Assembly (NCBI RefSeq): GCF_003610695.1
Contig: NZ_RAQH01000008.1
Location: 62,001 to 126,000, forward strand
Length of the DNA: 64,000 nucleotides
Source of the DNA: Epilithonimonas arachidiradicis
GTDB taxonomy: Bacteria; Bacteroidota; Bacteroidia; Flavobacteriales; Weeksellaceae
Direction of reading: 5' to 3'
The position numbers and the translations under genes were made by a program. This document shows, one piece after another, positions 17,717 to 25,870 of the stretch. Position 1 is the stretch's first letter. Each line of letters opens with the position of its first letter. The notes below the pieces were generated by a model. The model had not been told where the DNA came from and did not search any database. It saw only the letters and a list, made by a program, of their open reading frames with translations.

Positions 17717-18550
17717 ATGAAAAAATTATTTGATGAACTTTCTTACAAAATCAGCAAAGCCACCACAAAACAATATAGTACCAGTTTTTCCTTAGGCATC
17801 CTTGCTCTATCCCCAAAAATCAGGAATTCTATCTATGCAATTTATGGTTATGTACGTTTGGCTGACGAAATTGTTGATAGTTTTCACGGTTTCGATAAAC
17901 AAAAATTACTCTCCAGATTCCGTGATGAAACACTGTTAGCTTTGGAAGAAAAAATTTCTCTTAATCCTATTCTGCAATCGTTTCAGGAAACTGTACACCA
18001 ATATCAGATCAATTATCAGCTGATTAATCAGTTTCTAAGAAGTATGGAAATGGATCTTCATAAAATTGATTATGATTCTGATCTTTACAAAGAATATATT
18101 TTGGGTTCTGCGGAAGTGGTTGGTTTGATGTGTCTCCAGGTTTTTGTAGATGGCAATAGAGACGAATTTGAAAAGCTAAAACCTTTTGCGATGACTTTGG
18201 GTTCTGCATTTCAGAAAGTTAATTTCCTGCGGGATATGAAAGATGATTATTATGTTCTGGGCCGCACTTATTTCCCGAATGTTGATATTACAGATTTTGA
18301 TCAAACGGTGAAATCTAATATTGAACAAGAAATTCAGTCCGAATTTGCAGAAGCTCTGGAAGGTATAAAAAAACTTCCCCGCTCTTCCCGCTTTGGTGTT
18401 TATCTGGCTTACAGGTATTACGTTTCACTCTTTAATAAAATTAAAAAAACATCACCTTCTAAAATGATTAACCAGAGAATCAGGATTTCCAATAGCCGCA
18501 AAATATCATTGATGATGGGCTGCTATGTAGAATATAAGTTCTCTATATAA
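17717..18550 (+). CDS. crtB: Phytoene synthase CrtB
   Basis: A 277-aa squalene/phytoene synthase that condenses two geranylgeranyl diphosphates. The first Asp-rich site is YVRLADEIVDSF at about residues 46-57; the second is NFLRDMKDDYYVLGRTYFP at about 170-188, both intact. YSTSFSLGILALSPKIRNSIYAIY is the usual N-terminal signature. Genomic pairing with crtI and downstream cyclase/hydroxylase supports phytoene rather than squalene synthesis. A 78-bp spacer with a hairpin (18589-18612) separates it from the next gene. Confidence 0.95.
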   Translation: MKKLFDELSYKISKATTKQYSTSFSLGILALSPKIRNSIYAIYGYVRLADEIVDSFHGFDKQKLLSRFRDETLLALEEKISLNPILQSFQETVHQYQINYQLINQFLRSMEMDLHKIDYDSDLYKEYILGSAEVVGLMCLQVFVDGNRDEFEKLKPFAMTLGSAFQKVNFLRDMKDDYYVLGRTYFPNVDITDFDQTVKSNIEQEIQSEFAEALEGIKKLPRSSRFGVYLAYRYYVSLFNKIKKTSPSKMINQRIRISNSRKISLMMGCYVEYKFSI

Positions 18551-18588
18551 TTGGAATTGATTTTGCTTGAGCCAAACTGCACAAATAT

Positions 18589-18612
18589 TACTTTATCAAT
18601 TAGGATAAAGTA
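18589..18612 (+). other. Intra-operonic hairpin between crtB and the SRPBCC gene
   Basis: TACTTTATC and GATAAAGTA are perfect 9-bp inverted arms around the 6-base loop AATTAG. No T run follows directly, so it is not a standard terminator; it could be an RNA processing/stability hairpin or an operator. This is the only sizeable spacer within the crt operon. Confidence 0.45.
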
Positions 18613-18628
18613 TTTTAAATGAAAGAAA

Positions 18629-19102
18629 ATGAAACATCAACTGAAAAGAGAACAACAACTGAATTGCTCCATTGAGAAAGCCTGGGAGTTTTTTTCGTCT
18701 GCCAATAATCTTTCTGTAATCACGCCAGAAAATATGAAGTTCACTGTATTAACAGAGTTTGAAGATGACGATATTTTTGAAGGAATGATCATCGATTATA
18801 AGATCACACCGATTTTCAATATAAAAATGAATTGGCAAACAGAAATTACTCACGTGGATTATAAAAAAAGCTTTGTTGATTTCCAGGTGAAAGGTCCTTA
18901 TAAAAGATGGCATCATTATCACGAATTTGTAGAAAATGATGAAGGTGTTCTTGTAAGAGATATAGTGGATTATGAATTGCCATTTGGTTTTCTCGGCGAG
19001 ATTGCTCATCAACTTTTCGTAAAAAAGAAACTGGATTATATATTTAATTACAGGAAAGATGTTTTAGAAGTATTATTTAATCGAAAAAGAAAAGTCTCGT
19101 GA
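18629..19102 (+). CDS. SRPBCC-fold protein of the carotenoid operon
   Basis: A 157-aa START/Bet v1-like (SRPBCC) protein. LNCSIEKAWEFFSSANNLSVITPENMKF is the polyketide-cyclase/ligand-binding N-terminus, and WHHYHEFVENDEGVLVRDIVDYELPFGFLG the conserved central strands. The fold makes a hydrophobic pocket. In flavobacterial carotenoid clusters a gene of this type lies regularly between crtB and crtZ, so a carotenoid-binding or handling role is plausible but unproven. Its TGA stop overlaps the GTG start of crtZ (GTGA). Confidence 0.85.
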   Translation: MKHQLKREQQLNCSIEKAWEFFSSANNLSVITPENMKFTVLTEFEDDDIFEGMIIDYKITPIFNIKMNWQTEITHVDYKKSFVDFQVKGPYKRWHHYHEFVENDEGVLVRDIVDYELPFGFLGEIAHQLFVKKKLDYIFNYRKDVLEVLFNRKRKVS

Positions 19103-19557
19103 ATTTCCTAATTGTACTCATTACTTTTTTCCTAATGGAAGGCTTTACCTGGTGTGTGCACAAGTATGTGATGCACGGCTTTTTATGGTCACTTCACAGA
19201 GACCACCACGATCATAGCAACGATCCGCCCCTTGAAAAAAACGATTATTTTTTCGTGATTTTTGCAATTCCGGCTATTGCAATGATGTATTATGGAACTG
19301 TTAATGATTTTAATATTTTTTTCTACATCGGCATCGGCATTACGATCTATGGTATGGCTTATTTTTTTGTCCACGATATATTCATCCATCAACGGCTTAA
19401 GATTCTGAAAAACACGCAGAACCCTTACCTGCTTGCGATCAGACGGGCTCATAAGCAGCACCACAAACACATTGGTAAGGAAAAAGGTGAATGCTTCGGT
19501 TTTCTATGGGTGCCTGTAAAATATTTCAAAATGTACTTTAACAAAAGCAAAGTTTAA
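19099..19557 (+). CDS. crtZ: Beta-carotene 3-hydroxylase CrtZ
   Basis: Di-iron membrane hydroxylase of 152 aa converting beta-carotene to zeaxanthin. The His clusters are all present: H21/H26 in CVHKYVMHG, H33/H36/H37 in LHRDHHD, then FVHDIFIHQR and RAHKQHHKH. Four hydrophobic stretches match the fatty acid hydroxylase/CrtZ topology. The start is GTG at 19099, sharing 4 bp with the upstream stop, which indicates translational coupling. The lycopene cyclase gene starts 3 bp later. Length is standard for bacterial CrtZ. Confidence 0.95.
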   Translation: MNFLIVLITFFLMEGFTWCVHKYVMHGFLWSLHRDHHDHSNDPPLEKNDYFFVIFAIPAIAMMYYGTVNDFNIFFYIGIGITIYGMAYFFVHDIFIHQRLKILKNTQNPYLLAIRRAHKQHHKHIGKEKGECFGFLWVPVKYFKMYFNKSKV

Positions 19558-19560
19558 TTA

Positions 19561-20286
19561 ATGCAACTCACATATTTACTCATTAATTTTTTCACGGTAA
19601 TCATCTGTTTTATATTCTCATTTCACCCAAAAATCAATTTCTACAGACATTTCAGGGCATTTTTATTATCCGCAGTTTTGGTGGCAACTGTATTCATCAT
19701 TTGGGATGCTTGGTTTACCAAATTAGGAGTTTGGTGGTTTGACGATCAATATCTCGTAGGTATCCGTTTTTTTGGCTTGCCATTAGAAGAGATTCTGTTT
19801 TTTATCTGCATACCGTTTTCTTGCATCTTTACCTACTTCTGTCTAACAAAATTTTTACCAATGGATTGGAAACCTCTTCCCGATAAAATATTTGTCATTA
19901 CTTTTATAATCATTTCATTATTTGCAGCTGTATACTTCCGGGAAAAAATTTATCCATTCATGACTTTTCTAACATTGGGAATTAGTTTATTCATTTTGTA
20001 TTTCTTATTAGGGGCAAAATGGATTGGAAAAGCTTGGATTGTTTATCTTATCCTTTTACCAGGATTTGTTTTGGTAAATGGAATATTGACAGGAACCGGA
20101 TTAGAAAGTCCCATTGTCAATTATAACTCGGAAACGTTTATTGGAGTGAGATTTCTTACAATCCCGATTGAGGACTTTTTTTATGGTTTCGAATTGATAA
20201 TCTGGAATCTATATTTCTTCAAAAAATTAAAAAAGGAAGAGAAAATCAATGACAATGATGAGAATATCATTTTAAAGTCGACCTGA
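19561..20286 (+). CDS. Lycopene cyclase, CrtYcd-type membrane protein
   Basis: A 241-aa polytopic protein with about seven membrane helices, formed by two copies of the lycopene cyclase domain. Each carries the conserved acidic Pro-x-Glu motif: FFGLPLEEILFFICIPFS in the first half and LTIPIEDFFYGFELIIWN in the second. This is the fused CrtYc-CrtYd arrangement known from Bacteroidetes and archaea, unrelated to flavoprotein CrtY. It cyclises lycopene to beta-carotene for CrtZ. Final gene of the tight operon; the next gene starts about 50 bp later. Confidence 0.92.
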   Translation: MQLTYLLINFFTVIICFIFSFHPKINFYRHFRAFLLSAVLVATVFIIWDAWFTKLGVWWFDDQYLVGIRFFGLPLEEILFFICIPFSCIFTYFCLTKFLPMDWKPLPDKIFVITFIIISLFAAVYFREKIYPFMTFLTLGISLFILYFLLGAKWIGKAWIVYLILLPGFVLVNGILTGTGLESPIVNYNSETFIGVRFLTIPIEDFFYGFELIIWNLYFFKKLKKEEKINDNDENIILKST

Positions 20287-20339
20287 TTGTAAGATTCTAG
20301 TAGAAGCTTTTTACTAAATTCGTATTCTTAAAAGAACCA

Positions 20340-20672
20340 ATGAAAAACTATCTATTCCTTGCTGCTGCTATTATCTGCGAAACCATTGGCACATCATTTC
20401 TTAAAAAAACAGAAAACTTCAGCAGGCCATTGCCTACAATTATTTTTATTGTGGCCATGGCTTCTTCATTTTACTTATTGACTTTTGCGCTCAGAAGTAT
20501 TCCAATAGGTATTGCTTATGCTATTTGGTCTGCTGTCGGTATTGTACTGATTTCCACAGTTGGGTATTTTGTCTATAAACAAGCTTTGGATTGGCCCGCC
20601 ATTTTGGGGATTGCTTTTATCGTGATTGGTGTGGTAATTATTAATCTTTTTTCCAAATCTTCTGCACACTGA
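20340..20672 (+). CDS. SMR family multidrug efflux protein (EmrE/QacE-like)
   Basis: A 110-aa four-helix membrane protein. The essential Glu is E14 (AAIICETIGTSFLKKTENF), and IPIGIAYAIWSAVGIVLIS is the SMR family signature in helix 3. SMR proteins work as antiparallel dimers exchanging protons for cationic compounds or guanidinium. The gene lies 53 bp after the crt operon on the same strand and could be read through, but no functional link to pigments is evident. The annotation is based on full-length family fit. Confidence 0.93.
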   Translation: MKNYLFLAAAIICETIGTSFLKKTENFSRPLPTIIFIVAMASSFYLLTFALRSIPIGIAYAIWSAVGIVLISTVGYFVYKQALDWPAILGIAFIVIGVVIINLFSKSSAH

Positions 20673-20690
20673 ATCTCATAAAACTAACTG

Positions 20691-21725
20691 TTATATCACA
20701 CTCAAAAACGCCATCGTATCCACATTATCGGCATAAGTGTCCAACGAAGGATTCTGTGTTTCGCCAAAACCAATCGATTCTAATCCCAATTCCGGCTTTG
20801 CAACAACAGTTTGGATTTCTTCTTTATTGGATTCTACAAATTGTTTGGCTTCGTCCAAAGTATTGTAGCGGGAAAAATTAATTACAGATAACGGACTGAA
20901 GAGTTTCTCATCTTCCTTCAGCATTACAAAATTATTATCCCAGAACTGGTCTTGATTCAAAAGGTAAATAGCTCTGTTATAGTCGTAGTTGTTTGCATAT
21001 TTGTTATGATTGATAACGTCTTTGTAATGAATAAAATTTTCAAACAATCTATCCAATTTCATATCATTCGGAATCAGAATTCTGGTAACATTTCTGCATC
21101 CTAATCCATAGTATCGGAAAATGTCATCAGCTAACAATTGTAATTCTTCATCCGTTTCATCACCTTTCAAAACAGCGACAGAAGTTCTGTTTTTTCTGAT
21201 AATGCTCAGACTGTCTTTGAAGTAATATTCCAGATATCTTGCGGTGTTGTTGCTTCCTGTTGCAATCACTGCATCAAAGTTTTCTAACCTTTCTACGATT
21301 TGATATTCGATTTCATTGTTAGAAAACTCGTTCCATAATTGTAAAATATAAGGCAGCATCAATCGGTCTTTGGATGATAATTTGATGACAGGAATATGAT
21401 TACTCAAAACCACAGAAATTACATCGTGAAATCCAACCAACGGAATATTGCCTGCTAATATCAATCCTACTCTTTTAGATGTATTTGATAACTTATATTT
21501 GGACAACCAGTTTTCAATATTTTCTTTAGAGAAAAGACTTGCCCATTGTTGTAAGTTATATTTTTGATTCTCTTGCGTAAACCAAGGATTTTCGATTTCG
21601 GAACGCTTCATCAGATAAGCCAGTCGCTCTTCTTTTTCACTGTAATGCTCATCATCATTTTTAAGGAAATTTTGAATGAATTCTCCTAATTTTTCAAGTC
21701 CTGAAATTTTGTTTTCGTTCAGCAT
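20691..21725 (-). CDS. LuxC-like acyl-CoA reductase
   Basis: The frame opens at 21776, but ATG 21723-21725 (MLNENKISGLEKLGEF) is preferred because the longer form would run through the divergent promoter region. The 344-aa protein has RVGLILAGNIPLVGFHDVISVVLSNHIPVIKLSSKD, the nucleotide-binding region of the aldehyde dehydrogenase-fold LuxC family, and the catalytic Cys candidate in YYGLGCRNVTRILIP. LuxC reduces acyl-CoA/acyl groups to fatty aldehyde using NADPH. In Bacteroidetes such genes occur outside luminescence operons, often beside a ferredoxin, as here. The substrate is unknown. Confidence 0.8.
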   Translation of the reverse strand: MLNENKISGLEKLGEFIQNFLKNDDEHYSEKEERLAYLMKRSEIENPWFTQENQKYNLQQWASLFSKENIENWLSKYKLSNTSKRVGLILAGNIPLVGFHDVISVVLSNHIPVIKLSSKDRLMLPYILQLWNEFSNNEIEYQIVERLENFDAVIATGSNNTARYLEYYFKDSLSIIRKNRTSVAVLKGDETDEELQLLADDIFRYYGLGCRNVTRILIPNDMKLDRLFENFIHYKDVINHNKYANNYDYNRAIYLLNQDQFWDNNFVMLKEDEKLFSPLSVINFSRYNTLDEAKQFVESNKEEIQTVVAKPELGLESIGFGETQNPSLDTYADNVDTMAFLSVI

Positions 21726-21742
21726 AGCTGGCTTTTTTTTTG

Positions 21743-21760
21743 TAATTTTGCACAAAAATA
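21743..21760. promoter_or_regulatory. Divergent -7 elements between acyl-CoA reductase and ferredoxin genes
   Basis: TAATTTTG on + at 21743-21750 and TATTTTTG on - (bases 21753-21760) both match TAnnTTTG. They lie back to back within the 50-bp gap, so the two promoters must share the same DNA face. Clear TTTG -33 elements were not found for either. Confidence 0.5.
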
Positions 21761-21775
21761 TAAATAAATATAGCA

Positions 21776-22126
21776 ATGGCTATCAAGATAACAGACGAAT
21801 GTATAAACTGTGGCGCTTGTGAACCGGAATGCCCGAACACCGCCATCTATGAAGGAGCAGTAGATTGGAAAGCATCGGAAGGGACATCGCTTAATGGTAT
21901 GGTGGTTTTATCATCGGGTCTTACTGTGGATGCAAACGCTGCTCAGCAGCCTGTAGAAGACGATTATTACTTTATCGTAACTGACAAATGTACCGAGTGT
22001 AAAGGTTTCCACGAGGAACCTCAATGTGCGGCTGTTTGCCCTGTTGACTGCTGTGTTCCTGATGAGGACAATGTAGAAACAGAAGAAGAATTGTTGGCGA
22101 AAAAAGCGTTCCTACACAACGAATAA
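21776..22126 (+). CDS. Two-[4Fe-4S] ferredoxin (Alvin-type)
   Basis: A 116-aa electron carrier. Cluster ligands are [12 protein letters not shown] (residues about 10-21) and [18 protein letters not shown] (about 73-90). The second has the CxxC-x8-CxxxCP spacing that defines the Allochromatium-type 2[4Fe-4S] ferredoxins. About 50 residues between the clusters and an acidic C-terminal tail ([17 protein letters not shown]) extend the usual about 80-aa form. It is divergent from the LuxC-like reductase and upstream of serC, an arrangement I associate with Flavobacteriia. Confidence 0.93.
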   Translation: MAIKITDECINCGACEPECPNTAIYEGAVDWKASEGTSLNGMVVLSSGLTVDANAAQQPVEDDYYFIVTDKCTECKGFHEEPQCAAVCPVDCCVPDEDNVETEEELLAKKAFLHNE

Positions 22127-22135
22127 ACGTCAGAA

Positions 22136-22225
22136 GTTGGATGACCGAAGATTAGAATTCGTTTTCGGAAGTTTGCTTAAATTTTAATTCTGAAAAAATA
22201 ATATTAAAAACATCCGTCTTCCAAC
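22136..22225. repeat. Imperfect inverted repeat between ferredoxin gene and serC
   Basis: GTTGGATGACCGAAG (22136-22150) is an imperfect reverse complement (12 of 15) of CATCCGTCTTCCAAC (22211-22225). The latter is followed by the tandem ACATCGGACATCGGAC. The pattern resembles variable intergenic filler repeats of Chryseobacterium-like genomes. Confidence 0.4.
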
Positions 22226-22252
22226 ATCGGACATCGGACAAAAAATAAATAA

Positions 22253-23308
22253 ATGAAAAAACATAATTTCAGCGCTGGTCCTAGTATTCTTCCTCAGGAA
22301 GTTTTTCAAAAAGCATCGGAAGCCATTCTAGATTTTAACGGAATAGGTTTATCTCTCTTGGAAATCTCGCATAGAAGTAAAGACTTCGTTGCTGTGATGG
22401 ATGAGGCTCGTGCTATTGTAAAAAGATTGATGAATCTTGGAGATGATTACGAGGTATTGTATCTGCAGGGTGGCGCAAGTCTTCAGTTTCTGATGGTGCC
22501 TTACAATCTCTTGTCACTGGACGGAAAAGCGGCTTACACCAATACAGGAACCTGGGCATCAGGTGCTATCAAGGAAGCTAAAATGATTGGTAATGTAGAT
22601 GTAGTGGCTTCTTCCAAAGAATCGAATTTTAATTATATTCCTAAAGATTTTACAGTTGGTTCAGAATACGATTATTTCCACTGTACTTCCAACAATACGA
22701 TTTTCGGAACTCAGATGAAGTCTTTCCCGAAAGTAGATACGCTTTTGGTTTGCGATATGTCATCTGATATTTTCAGCAGAGAATTAGATTTTTCTCAGTT
22801 TGATTTGATTTATGCAGGTGCTCAGAAAAATATGGGTCCGGCTGGAGCAACTTTGGTTGTAGTTAAAAAATCGATTCTTGGAAAAACAGGAAGACAAATT
22901 CCAACTTATCTGGATTATGCGGTGCATATTGATAAAGAATCGATGTCTAATACGCCTCCGGTTTTTGCAGTTTATGCATCTTATCTCACATTAAAGCATT
23001 TGGAAGAAAATGGCGGCATTGCTGCTGCTGAAGCAAAAAATAATGCAAAAGCAAAATTGCTTTATGACGAGATTGATAACAATCCAAATTTCCAAGGTGT
23101 CGCAGCTGTAGAAGACCGTTCTTTTATGAATGTGACTTTCACTTTGACAGACGAGTCTAAGCAAGAAGCCTTTGACGCAGCCTGGAAAGCTGCAGGAATC
23201 AGTGGACTGAACGGACACCGAAGTGTCGGCGGTTACAGAGCAAGCATCTACAATGCAATGCCGATAGAAAGCGTACAGGTTTTGGTAGATGTGATGAAAA
23301 GTATTTAA
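22253..23308 (+). CDS. serC: Phosphoserine aminotransferase
   Basis: PLP enzyme of 351 aa converting 3-phosphohydroxypyruvate to phosphoserine in serine synthesis. HNFSAGPSILPQEVFQKA is the SerC N-terminal signature; YLQGGASLQFLMVPYNLL contacts the cofactor; the PLP Lys lies in FDLIYAGAQKNMGPAGATLVVVKK; the C-terminal HRSVGGYRASIYNAM binds the phosphate. Length is normal. It precedes the serA-like gene, with an intervening terminator-like hairpin at 23329-23360, so the two may be partly uncoupled. Confidence 0.96.
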   Translation: MKKHNFSAGPSILPQEVFQKASEAILDFNGIGLSLLEISHRSKDFVAVMDEARAIVKRLMNLGDDYEVLYLQGGASLQFLMVPYNLLSLDGKAAYTNTGTWASGAIKEAKMIGNVDVVASSKESNFNYIPKDFTVGSEYDYFHCTSNNTIFGTQMKSFPKVDTLLVCDMSSDIFSRELDFSQFDLIYAGAQKNMGPAGATLVVVKKSILGKTGRQIPTYLDYAVHIDKESMSNTPPVFAVYASYLTLKHLEENGGIAAAEAKNNAKAKLLYDEIDNNPNFQGVAAVEDRSFMNVTFTLTDESKQEAFDAAWKAAGISGLNGHRSVGGYRASIYNAMPIESVQVLVDVMKSI

Positions 23309-23328
23309 TATTCTTTCCAAATTATAGC

Positions 23329-23360
23329 AAACGTCTTCAGGTTATTGAGGACGTTTTTTT
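23329..23360 (+). terminator. Terminator after serC
   Basis: AACGTCTTCA / TGAGGACGTT stem (one G-T pair) with a short loop, then a run of seven T residues. Confidence 0.75.
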
Positions 23361-23468
23361 GTTAAATTAATGTTAATTCGGATAAAAATTTGTAACTTAG
23401 CCCACCTCGAAATTTAACTCAAACAAATTGAGAAAAGCCGTTAACTAAAGGATTTTTGAATTAAACAA

Positions 23469-24425
23469 ATGATTGTATTAGCCAATGACGGAATCTCCGA
23501 AAAGGGAATTCAGCTTTTGAAAGAAGCAGATATTACGGTTTTGGAAGCCAGAGTATCTCCGGAACACCTGAGCAAATTCATCAATGACAACCAGGTTGAT
23601 GTCCTTTTGGTGAGGAGTGCAACACAGGTCAGAAAAGAGCTGATCGATAGCTGTCCTAATCTCAAAATCATTGGACGCGGCGGAATCGGGATGGATAATA
23701 TCGATGTAGAATATGCGATTGATAAAGGCATCTACATCATCAATACACCAAAAGCTTCCTGCAAATCTGTTGCAGAGCTGGTTTTCGCCCATTTCTTTTC
23801 ATTAGCAAGATTCCTTCACGAGAGTAACAGACTGATGCCTTTGGAAGGAGAAACCAACTTCAATGCACTGAAGAAATCATTCAATAATGCGACTGAACTT
23901 TCCGGAAAAACGCTCGGCGTTATCGGAATGGGAAATATCGGAATTGAAGTCATTAAGATGGGAATCTCTCTCGGAATGAAAATCTTAGCTTACAACAGAA
24001 CACCAAAAACTGAGAACGTTCAGCTTAGCTTTTTCGATGGTCAATCTTTGGATTTTGAAATTAAATCAGTAAATTTAGATGAAGTTTTAAAAAATTCAGA
24101 TTTTATCAGCCTTAATACAGGTAAAACAGATGAATACCTGATTGATTACAAGGAATTGGAACTCATGAAAGAAGGTGTTTTCATTGCAAATACTGCAAGA
24201 GGCGGTGTCATCAACGAAGTGGCCCTTTTAGATGCTATTGAAAGCGGAAAAGTTTATGGTGCCGCATTAGACGTATTCGAAAAAGAACCGGCGCCTGAAG
24301 TATTGATTCTGATGAATCCTGCCCTATCTCTTTCCCCTCACGTTGGCGGCAACACGATGGATGCCCAAAACCGAATCGGAGAAGAGTTAGCGCAACAAAT
24401 TATTAAAATAAAAGCCCAACTATAA
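23469..24425 (+). CDS. serA: D-3-phosphoglycerate dehydrogenase (short, no ACT domain)
   Basis: A 318-aa D-2-hydroxyacid dehydrogenase. NAD binding is at TLGVIGMGNIGIEVIKMG (residues about 146-163). The catalytic triad can be placed at Arg in IANTARGGVINE, Glu in VFEKEPAPE and His in LSPHVGGNT. GRGGIGMDNIDVEYAIDKGI is typical of SerA. The regulatory ACT domain of longer SerA proteins is absent, so serine feedback inhibition may be missing. Position after serC strongly supports the phosphorylated serine pathway over another hydroxyacid substrate. DUF1015 follows 3 bp later. Confidence 0.9.
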   Translation: MIVLANDGISEKGIQLLKEADITVLEARVSPEHLSKFINDNQVDVLLVRSATQVRKELIDSCPNLKIIGRGGIGMDNIDVEYAIDKGIYIINTPKASCKSVAELVFAHFFSLARFLHESNRLMPLEGETNFNALKKSFNNATELSGKTLGVIGMGNIGIEVIKMGISLGMKILAYNRTPKTENVQLSFFDGQSLDFEIKSVNLDEVLKNSDFISLNTGKTDEYLIDYKELELMKEGVFIANTARGGVINEVALLDAIESGKVYGAALDVFEKEPAPEVLILMNPALSLSPHVGGNTMDAQNRIGEELAQQIIKIKAQL

Positions 24426-24428
24426 TAT

Positions 24429-25670
24429 ATGCCAGTATTTAAACCATTTAGAGGAATCAGACCAAACCCTGATTTTATTGAGGTTTTCCCGACCTACTCT
24501 TTGGATAATTTTACACAGGAGGAAATCAATAAAAAAGCTCAGGTTGATGATTCTTACATCCAGATGATAAAGCCTGCAGTCGTGAGTAAATCTAAAGATG
24601 TTGATAGAAATCTGAGAAAAATAAGGTCTAACTTTGAAGAATTATTGGATGACAAAAAACTAACCCAAGATGATTCTGCTTATTACTTATACGAACAGAC
24701 ACTTCCGGATAAAACAAGTTTCAGAGGGTTGATGGGATTGGTAAGTGTAGATGACTTCTGGGAAGGAAAAATCAAAAAACACGAGTCGACAATCACAGAA
24801 AGAAGAATGAAAATGGCGCATTACCTCGAAAAAGTAGGTGTGCAAGCTGAACCGGTTCTATTAACTTATCATTCCAATTCCAAGGTAGAACTATTGATGA
24901 ACCACGAGCAGAAGAATGTTCCCATCATTAATTATACCGACGATAAAAAAGTAAGACACAAGATCTGGAGAATCGATAATAGATTGAAACTTCAGCAGTT
25001 CAAAGAAGTCCTAGATCCTATCGATTCGTTTTATATTGCCGATGGCCATCACAGGATCGGTTCTGTTGCAGAATATGCTAAAAAACAAAGAGACAAGTAC
25101 AAAAGGTCTCACGGTACGGAACATTACAACTTTGTTTACAGTTTTATTGTTTCCAACCAGTCCATCAAAATCAATGATTACAATCGTCTCCTTAAAGACC
25201 TTAATGGATTATCCGATGAAGATTTCTTAGAAAAATTAAGAGAAGATTTCCAAATCCATGAAAAAGGTGATGCACCTTACTTTCCTTCACAAAAATTCCA
25301 CATCAGTATGTATCTTGGTGGTAAATTTTATAGTTTACATGTTAAACACAGCATTCGCGAAGAACATAAAAATGGTAACGACCTGGATCACCATTTGGTA
25401 GATAAATACATTTTTGAAAATATCCTAGGCATCGAAAATGCAAAGCATACAGACAAAATCACTTATTTGAAAGGAACATCCGACATCAATGGTATTTCTG
25501 AATTAAAAGAAAAAGTGGATAGCGGAGACTACAAAGTTGGTTTTGGGATCTACCCTATTAGTTTTACGGATCTTTTGAAGATTTCTGATAAAGAGATCAA
25601 AATGCCGCCAAAATGTACGTTGATTGAGCCGAAACTAATCACTGCTCTGGTGATGTACGATATGAAATAA
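24429..25670 (+). CDS. DUF1015 family protein
   Basis: A 413-aa soluble protein beginning FKPFRGIRPNPDFIEVFPTY, the usual DUF1015 opening, with the central signature DSFYIADGHHRIGSVAEYAKKQRDKY (residues about 195-220) and a C-terminal ITALVMYDM. The DGHHR motif suggests a ParB/Srx-like phosphate-binding fold. In many bacteria the family is encoded next to serA/serC; here it starts 3 bp after serA, implying co-translation. A link to serine metabolism (for example a serine kinase-like activity) is inference from this context. Confidence 0.88.
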   Translation: MPVFKPFRGIRPNPDFIEVFPTYSLDNFTQEEINKKAQVDDSYIQMIKPAVVSKSKDVDRNLRKIRSNFEELLDDKKLTQDDSAYYLYEQTLPDKTSFRGLMGLVSVDDFWEGKIKKHESTITERRMKMAHYLEKVGVQAEPVLLTYHSNSKVELLMNHEQKNVPIINYTDDKKVRHKIWRIDNRLKLQQFKEVLDPIDSFYIADGHHRIGSVAEYAKKQRDKYKRSHGTEHYNFVYSFIVSNQSIKINDYNRLLKDLNGLSDEDFLEKLREDFQIHEKGDAPYFPSQKFHISMYLGGKFYSLHVKHSIREEHKNGNDLDHHLVDKYIFENILGIENAKHTDKITYLKGTSDINGISELKEKVDSGDYKVGFGIYPISFTDLLKISDKEIKMPPKCTLIEPKLITALVMYDMK

Positions 25671-25689
25671 AAATCTATTCTGAATTAGA

Positions 25690-25714
25690 AAGGTGACATT
25701 GACTGTCACCTTTT
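25690..25714 (+). terminator. Terminator after the serA-DUF1015 unit
   Basis: AAGGTGACA / TGTCACCTT perfect stem, loop TTGAC, then TTTT. Confidence 0.85.
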
Positions 25715-25790
25715 CTATTTTTAACAATTTAATTTGATATTGATTTACAATTCTTTAGTTAATCAAAACTAGATACAGAAAGGATTGTCA

Positions 25791-25829
25791 AATAAAATTA
25801 ACAATAGTTAATTTTATTGTCTATCTTTA
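25791..25829 (+). promoter_or_regulatory. Palindromic operator candidate and -7-like element before the phytochrome
   Basis: AATAAAATTAAC (25791-25802) and GTTAATTTTATT (25807-25818) are perfect 12-bp inverted arms around AATA. Three bases further is TATCTTTA (25822-25829), one base off TAnnTTTG. A dimeric regulator bound here would cover the -33 region. Direct sequence observation; the regulator is unknown. Confidence 0.5.
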
Positions 25830-25870
25830 CTCAGCAAAACACAAAGGGTATATTAAATTAATAATCAACT

